9,530 bases of DNA from Thermoflexus hugenholtzii JAD2 (GTDB lineage Bacteria > Chloroflexota > Dehalococcoidia > UBA2979), in contig CAMDBZ010000044.1 in assembly GCA_945889565.1 (NCBI GenBank), positions 1 through 9,530 on the forward strand, written 5' to 3'. This document shows, piece after piece, positions 6,743-9,530 of this stretch (positions within the stretch are counted from its first letter, which is position 1; each line of letters begins with the position of its first letter). The notes below the pieces were generated by a model. It did no database searches. It saw nothing but the letters and a program-made list of their open reading frames with translations, and was not told the origin of the DNA. The position numbers and the translations under genes are program-made.

Positions 6743-7524
6743 TGCTCGCGAGCCTGCTCGCCGTCTCGCCGGAGTGGTCGGCGCAATTCCTGCTCGTGCT
6801 CGCGCGCCTGAGCGCCGCGATCACCGTGATGCCGATCTTCGGCGCGCGCGGCGTGCCCGCGCAGGCGAAGATCGGCCTCGCGCTGCTGCTCTCGCTGATC
6901 GTGTTGCCGCTGCACGCGGCTCCCGCGCCCGCACCGCCGACGCAGCTGCTCTCCTTTGTCGCCGCCATCGGGTCCGAGGCGCTCGTCGGCCTCTGCATCG
7001 GCATCGTCACCGCGCTCGTCGTGCAGGCGCTCGCGATGGGCGCCGCGCTCGTCGGTCTGCAGATGGGCTTCGGCCTCGGCGAGCTGTTCGATCCGCTCAA
7101 CGGTGCGCAGACGGACACCATGAGCCAGTTCTACTGGCTGCTCGTCACGCTCGTGTTCTTCGCGGTCAACGGCCATCACGCTGCGCTCGTCGGCCTCGTG
7201 CACACCTTCGAGGCCGCCCCCGCAGGCACCGCCGACATCTCCCTGCTCGCCGGCGACCGCTTCGTGCCGTTCGTGAGCGCGCTGTTCGGTCTCGCCGTGC
7301 GCGTCGCGCTGCCCGTGCTCGGCGCGCTGCTGCTCACTGACGTCGCGCTCGGCCTCGTCGCCCGCACCGTGCCGCAGCTGAACCTGCTCGTCGAGGGCTT
7401 CCCGGTGAAGGTCCTCGTCGGCGTGCTCGTCGTCGCCGGCGGCATGCCGCTGCTCACCACGTTCATGGGCCGCGTCATGGGCACCATGTTGCCGCAGGCC
7501 GGCACGATGCTGGTGGGCCCGTGA
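6742..7524 (+). CDS. fliR: Flagellar type III export gate protein FliR
   Basis: A 260-residue FliR, the single-copy export gate subunit that closes the FliP ring. Visible family signatures are FLLVLARLSAAITVMPIFG (about 17-35), the block EALVGLCIGIVTALVVQAL, GLQMGFGLGELFDPLNG (about 106-122), and the late motif VPQLNLLVEGFPVKVLVG (about 210-227). Five or six hydrophobic helices are apparent. The GTG start is joined to the fliQ stop as TAGTG, and GGAGG (6727-6731) lies 10 bases upstream, inside fliQ. The end overlaps flhB as GTGA. It is not fused to flhB, unlike the FliR-FlhB fusions of some clostridia. Confidence 0.96.
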   Translation: MLASLLAVSPEWSAQFLLVLARLSAAITVMPIFGARGVPAQAKIGLALLLSLIVLPLHAAPAPAPPTQLLSFVAAIGSEALVGLCIGIVTALVVQALAMGAALVGLQMGFGLGELFDPLNGAQTDTMSQFYWLLVTLVFFAVNGHHAALVGLVHTFEAAPAGTADISLLAGDRFVPFVSALFGLAVRVALPVLGALLLTDVALGLVARTVPQLNLLVEGFPVKVLVGVLVVAGGMPLLTTFMGRVMGTMLPQAGTMLVGP

Positions 7525-8591
7525 GCGAGCGTACCGAGCAGCCGACGCAGCGCCGCCGCGAAGACGCGCGCCGCCGCGGGCAGGTCGCGCTCAGCCGTGA
7601 GCTGGACAGCGCGATCGTGCTGTTCGCCGCGTTCATCGCGCTGAAGATGAGCGGCGCGCGCATGTGGAGCGGCATGCAGGCGCTCCTGCGCGATAGCTTC
7701 ACCGCGCTCGATGGCGACCCGCTCACCACAGACCTGGCCGCCGCGCTCGGCCCGGAGCTCGTCTGGCGCGCGATCACGCTGCTCGCGCCGCTCGCGCTCG
7801 CCGTCGTGGTCGTGGGCACGGCCGGCGGCGTGCTGCAGACCGGCGGCATCTTCTCGCTGCAGGTGCTGCAGCCCAAGGCGTCGCGTATGAACCCGTGGCA
7901 GGGCCTGAAGCGCATGGCCTTTTCGAAGCAGACGCTGGTCACGCTCGCCAAGACGCTCGCCAAGTTCCTCGTGATCGGCGGCGTCGCCGCCATGACGCTG
8001 CGCGCGCACATGCCCGCGCTCACCGCGCTTGGCCTCGAGGCGTCGATCCCAGACGCGCTCGGCACGCTCGTCGGCATCGCCAGCGACATCGTACTTAAGG
8101 TGCTGGGCGCGCTGGTCGCCGTCGCGGCCGCCGACTACCTGTTCCAGCGCCGCTCCTGGATCAGCGAGCTGCGCATGACGCGCCAGGAGGTCATCGACGA
8201 GCACCGCCAGCAGGAGGGCGACCCGCAGGTGAAGAGCCGCATCGCCCGCCTGCGTCGCGCCTTCCTCACGCGCATCATGCAGGCCGTCCCGCACGCCGAC
8301 GTCGTGCTGATGAACCCGACGCACTACGCCGTCGCGCTGAAGTACGACCCCGTCACCGGCGGCGCGCCGCGCGTGATCGCGAAGGGCGAGCGCCTGATCG
8401 CGCTGCGCATCCGCGAGCTCGCCATCGAGCACGGCATCCCCGTGATCACCAACCCCCCGCTCGCGCGCGCGATCTACCGCGCCGTGCCCGTGGGCCGCGA
8501 AATCCCCCCCGAGCTCTACGAGGCCGTCGCCGAAGTGCTGGCGTTCGTCTACCGGCTCCGCTTCCCCCGCGCCCGCGCGGTGGCCGCGTAG
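7521..8591 (+). CDS. flhB: Flagellar type III export substrate-switch protein FlhB
   Basis: A 356-residue FlhB, the export apparatus protein that switches substrate class from rod/hook to filament. The N-terminus SERTEQPTQRRREDARRRGQV is typical and fixes the GTG start. Four membrane segments follow (first about 28-46), with the conserved loop QPKASRMNPWQGLKRM between the second and third. The cytoplasmic part has RMTRQEVIDEHRQQEGDPQVK and the self-cleavage motif N265-P266-T267-H268, where the family cleaves between Asn and Pro. The C-terminal domain (VAIKYD-like VALKYDP, then ITNPPLARAIYRAV and EIPPELYEAVAEVLAFVYRL) is intact, so autocleavage and switching should work. Translation is probably coupled to fliR, since only a weak GGTGGG lies upstream. 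Confidence 0.97.
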   Translation: MSERTEQPTQRRREDARRRGQVALSRELDSAIVLFAAFIALKMSGARMWSGMQALLRDSFTALDGDPLTTDLAAALGPELVWRAITLLAPLALAVVVVGTAGGVLQTGGIFSLQVLQPKASRMNPWQGLKRMAFSKQTLVTLAKTLAKFLVIGGVAAMTLRAHMPALTALGLEASIPDALGTLVGIASDIVLKVLGALVAVAAADYLFQRRSWISELRMTRQEVIDEHRQQEGDPQVKSRIARLRRAFLTRIMQAVPHADVVLMNPTHYAVALKYDPVTGGAPRVIAKGERLIALRIRELAIEHGIPVITNPPLARAIYRAVPVGREIPPELYEAVAEVLAFVYRLRFPRARAVAA

Positions 8592-8612
8592 CCGCAGAGA
8601 GAGGCGCGAACC

Positions 8613-9530
8613 ATGGCGGCAGTACAGGTACAACGCGGCGCCCTCGCGGGCGACGGCGGCCCCGGCGGGCAGCTGCTCCGCACGCTCGGCAAGAACGCCG
8701 ACGTTGTGCTCGCGGGCGCCGTGCTCGTGATCATCGGCATGATGGTGGTGCCGCTGCCCGCCGTGCTCATCGACCTGCTCGTCGCGACCAACCTCGCCAT
8801 CTCGGTCACCATCCTGCTCGTCGCCATGTACACCGGCGATGTGCTGGCCTTCAGCATCTTCCCGTCGCTGCTGCTGCTGGTGACGCTGTTCCGGCTCGCC
8901 ATCAACGTCGCATCGACGCGCCTGATCCTGCTGCACGGCCACGCCGGGCACATCATCGAAGCGTTCGGCAACTTCGTCGTCGGCGGCTCGCTGGTCGTCG
9001 GCATCGTCATCTTCGTGATCCTGCTCGTGATCCAGTTCGTCGTGATCACCAACGGCGCGGGCCGTGTCGCGGAAGTGGCCGCGCGCTTCACCCTGGACGC
9101 GATGCCCGGCAAGCAGATGTCCATCGATGCCGACCTCAACGCCGGCCTGATCACCGAGGTCGAGGCACGCGAGCGCCGCCTGAACACCATGCGCGAGGCT
9201 GACTTCCACGGCGCCATGGACGGCGCCTCGAAGTTCGTCAAAGGCGACGCCGTCGCCGCCTTGCTGATCGTGATCGTCAACCTGATCGGCGGCATCGCGA
9301 TCGGCGTGCTGCAGCGCGGGCTGCCGATCGGCGAGGCCGTGAGCACGTACTCGTTGCTCAGCATCGGCGAAGGTCTGGTCTCGCAGATCCCCGCGCTGCT
9401 CATCTCCACGGCCGCGGGCCTGCTGGTCACACGCTCCGGCTCGGAGGGCCACCTGGGCGGCGACATCGGCAAGCAGCTGCTGTCCAACCCGCGCGCGCTC
9501 ATGATCACGGCCTCCGTACTGGCTGCGTTC
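8613..9530 (+). CDS. flhA: Flagellar type III export protein FlhA, N-terminal part (runs off the window)
   Basis: The first 306 codons of FlhA, the ring-forming export gate protein that couples ion flow to secretion. The frame has no stop before the window end. A hydrophilic N-terminus of about 30 residues precedes the membrane region. Conserved blocks are [27 protein letters not shown], the FHIPEP signature at 151-172 (starts RVAEVAARF, ends GKQMSID), and [18 protein letters not shown]. Asp203 matches the essential aspartate that is D208 in Salmonella. The block ending [17 protein letters not shown] is also present. The rest of the membrane region, the linker and the whole cytoplasmic substrate-docking domain lie beyond the window. 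GAGAGG (8599-8604) stands 8 bases before the ATG, and the gene follows flhB by 21 bases. Confidence 0.96.
   Translation, partial: MAAVQVQRGALAGDGGPGGQLLRTLGKNADVVLAGAVLVIIGMMVVPLPAVLIDLLVATNLAISVTILLVAMYTGDVLAFSIFPSLLLLVTLFRLAINVASTRLILLHGHAGHIIEAFGNFVVGGSLVVGIVIFVILLVIQFVVITNGAGRVAEVAARFTLDAMPGKQMSIDADLNAGLITEVEARERRLNTMREADFHGAMDGASKFVKGDAVAALLIVIVNLIGGIAIGVLQRGLPIGEAVSTYSLLSIGEGLVSQIPALLISTAAGLLVTRSGSEGHLGGDIGKQLLSNPRALMITASVLAAF

Noticed and set aside
7176..9452. A 758-codon open frame on the minus strand opposite fliR, flhB and flhA
   Set aside because: It lies antisense to three genes with unmistakable family motifs. Its translation is low-complexity His/Asp/Arg/Glu/Ala, as expected from the reverse of a GC-rich third-position bias. 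No family is recognisable.
1..9530. CRISPR arrays, insertion sequences, tRNA/rRNA genes or a novel defence system
   Set aside because: No spaced repeats, transposase motifs, terminal inverted repeats or RNA genes were seen. All but about 300 bases is accounted for by flagellar genes and the upstream gene end.

Overview
The window is very GC-rich, with C or G at nearly every third codon position. It holds one plus-strand flagellar cluster that fills it almost completely: the tail of an upstream gene, then swrD(flbD)-motA-motB-fliL-fliM-fliN(fliY-like)-fliO-fliP-fliQ-fliR-flhB-flhA. The last gene is cut off by the window edge. This order, with the stator genes between flbD and fliL, is known from spirochaetes, clostridia and flagellated actinobacteria. 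The high GC content, frequent GTG starts and Ala/Pro-rich tails lean toward a flagellated actinobacterium, possibly of the Thermoleophilia/Solirubrobacterales type. That is a low-confidence inference, and other GC-rich phyla remain possible.

Layout: 1-75 is the 3' end of a gene whose last residues resemble the end of a response-regulator receiver domain. 76-254 is the only sizeable non-coding gap and the likely place for a promoter. 255-2596 encodes the small motor-power factor SwrD, the ion-channel stator MotA/MotB and the stator-associated protein FliL. 2624-4895 encodes the switch (C-ring) proteins FliM and a long FliN that is built like FliY. 4892-8591 encodes the type III export gate (FliO, FliP, FliQ, FliR, FlhB), and 8613-9530 the first 306 codons of the export-gate protein FlhA. 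From swrD onward the longest gap between genes is 27 bases. Six of the junctions overlap, four of them as ATGA or GTGA, so one transcript with translational coupling is very likely.

How the parts work together: MotA/MotB convert ion flow into torque, aided by FliL and SwrD. FliM and FliN form the rotor switch that binds phosphorylated CheY. FliP, FliQ, FliR, FlhB and FlhA form the membrane gate that exports rod, hook and filament subunits, with FliO helping FliP assemble.

Most of the window is conventional, and I do not see a wholly new system. The points worth a second look are in the switch module. The CheC-like half of FliN appears to have lost the CheY-P phosphatase residues at both expected sites. 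FliM carries GGAA where the family has GGxG. A short N-V-[ST]-P-L-R motif occurs both in the FliM tail and in the FliN linker. The gene fragment upstream looks like a receiver domain lacking its conserved lysine.
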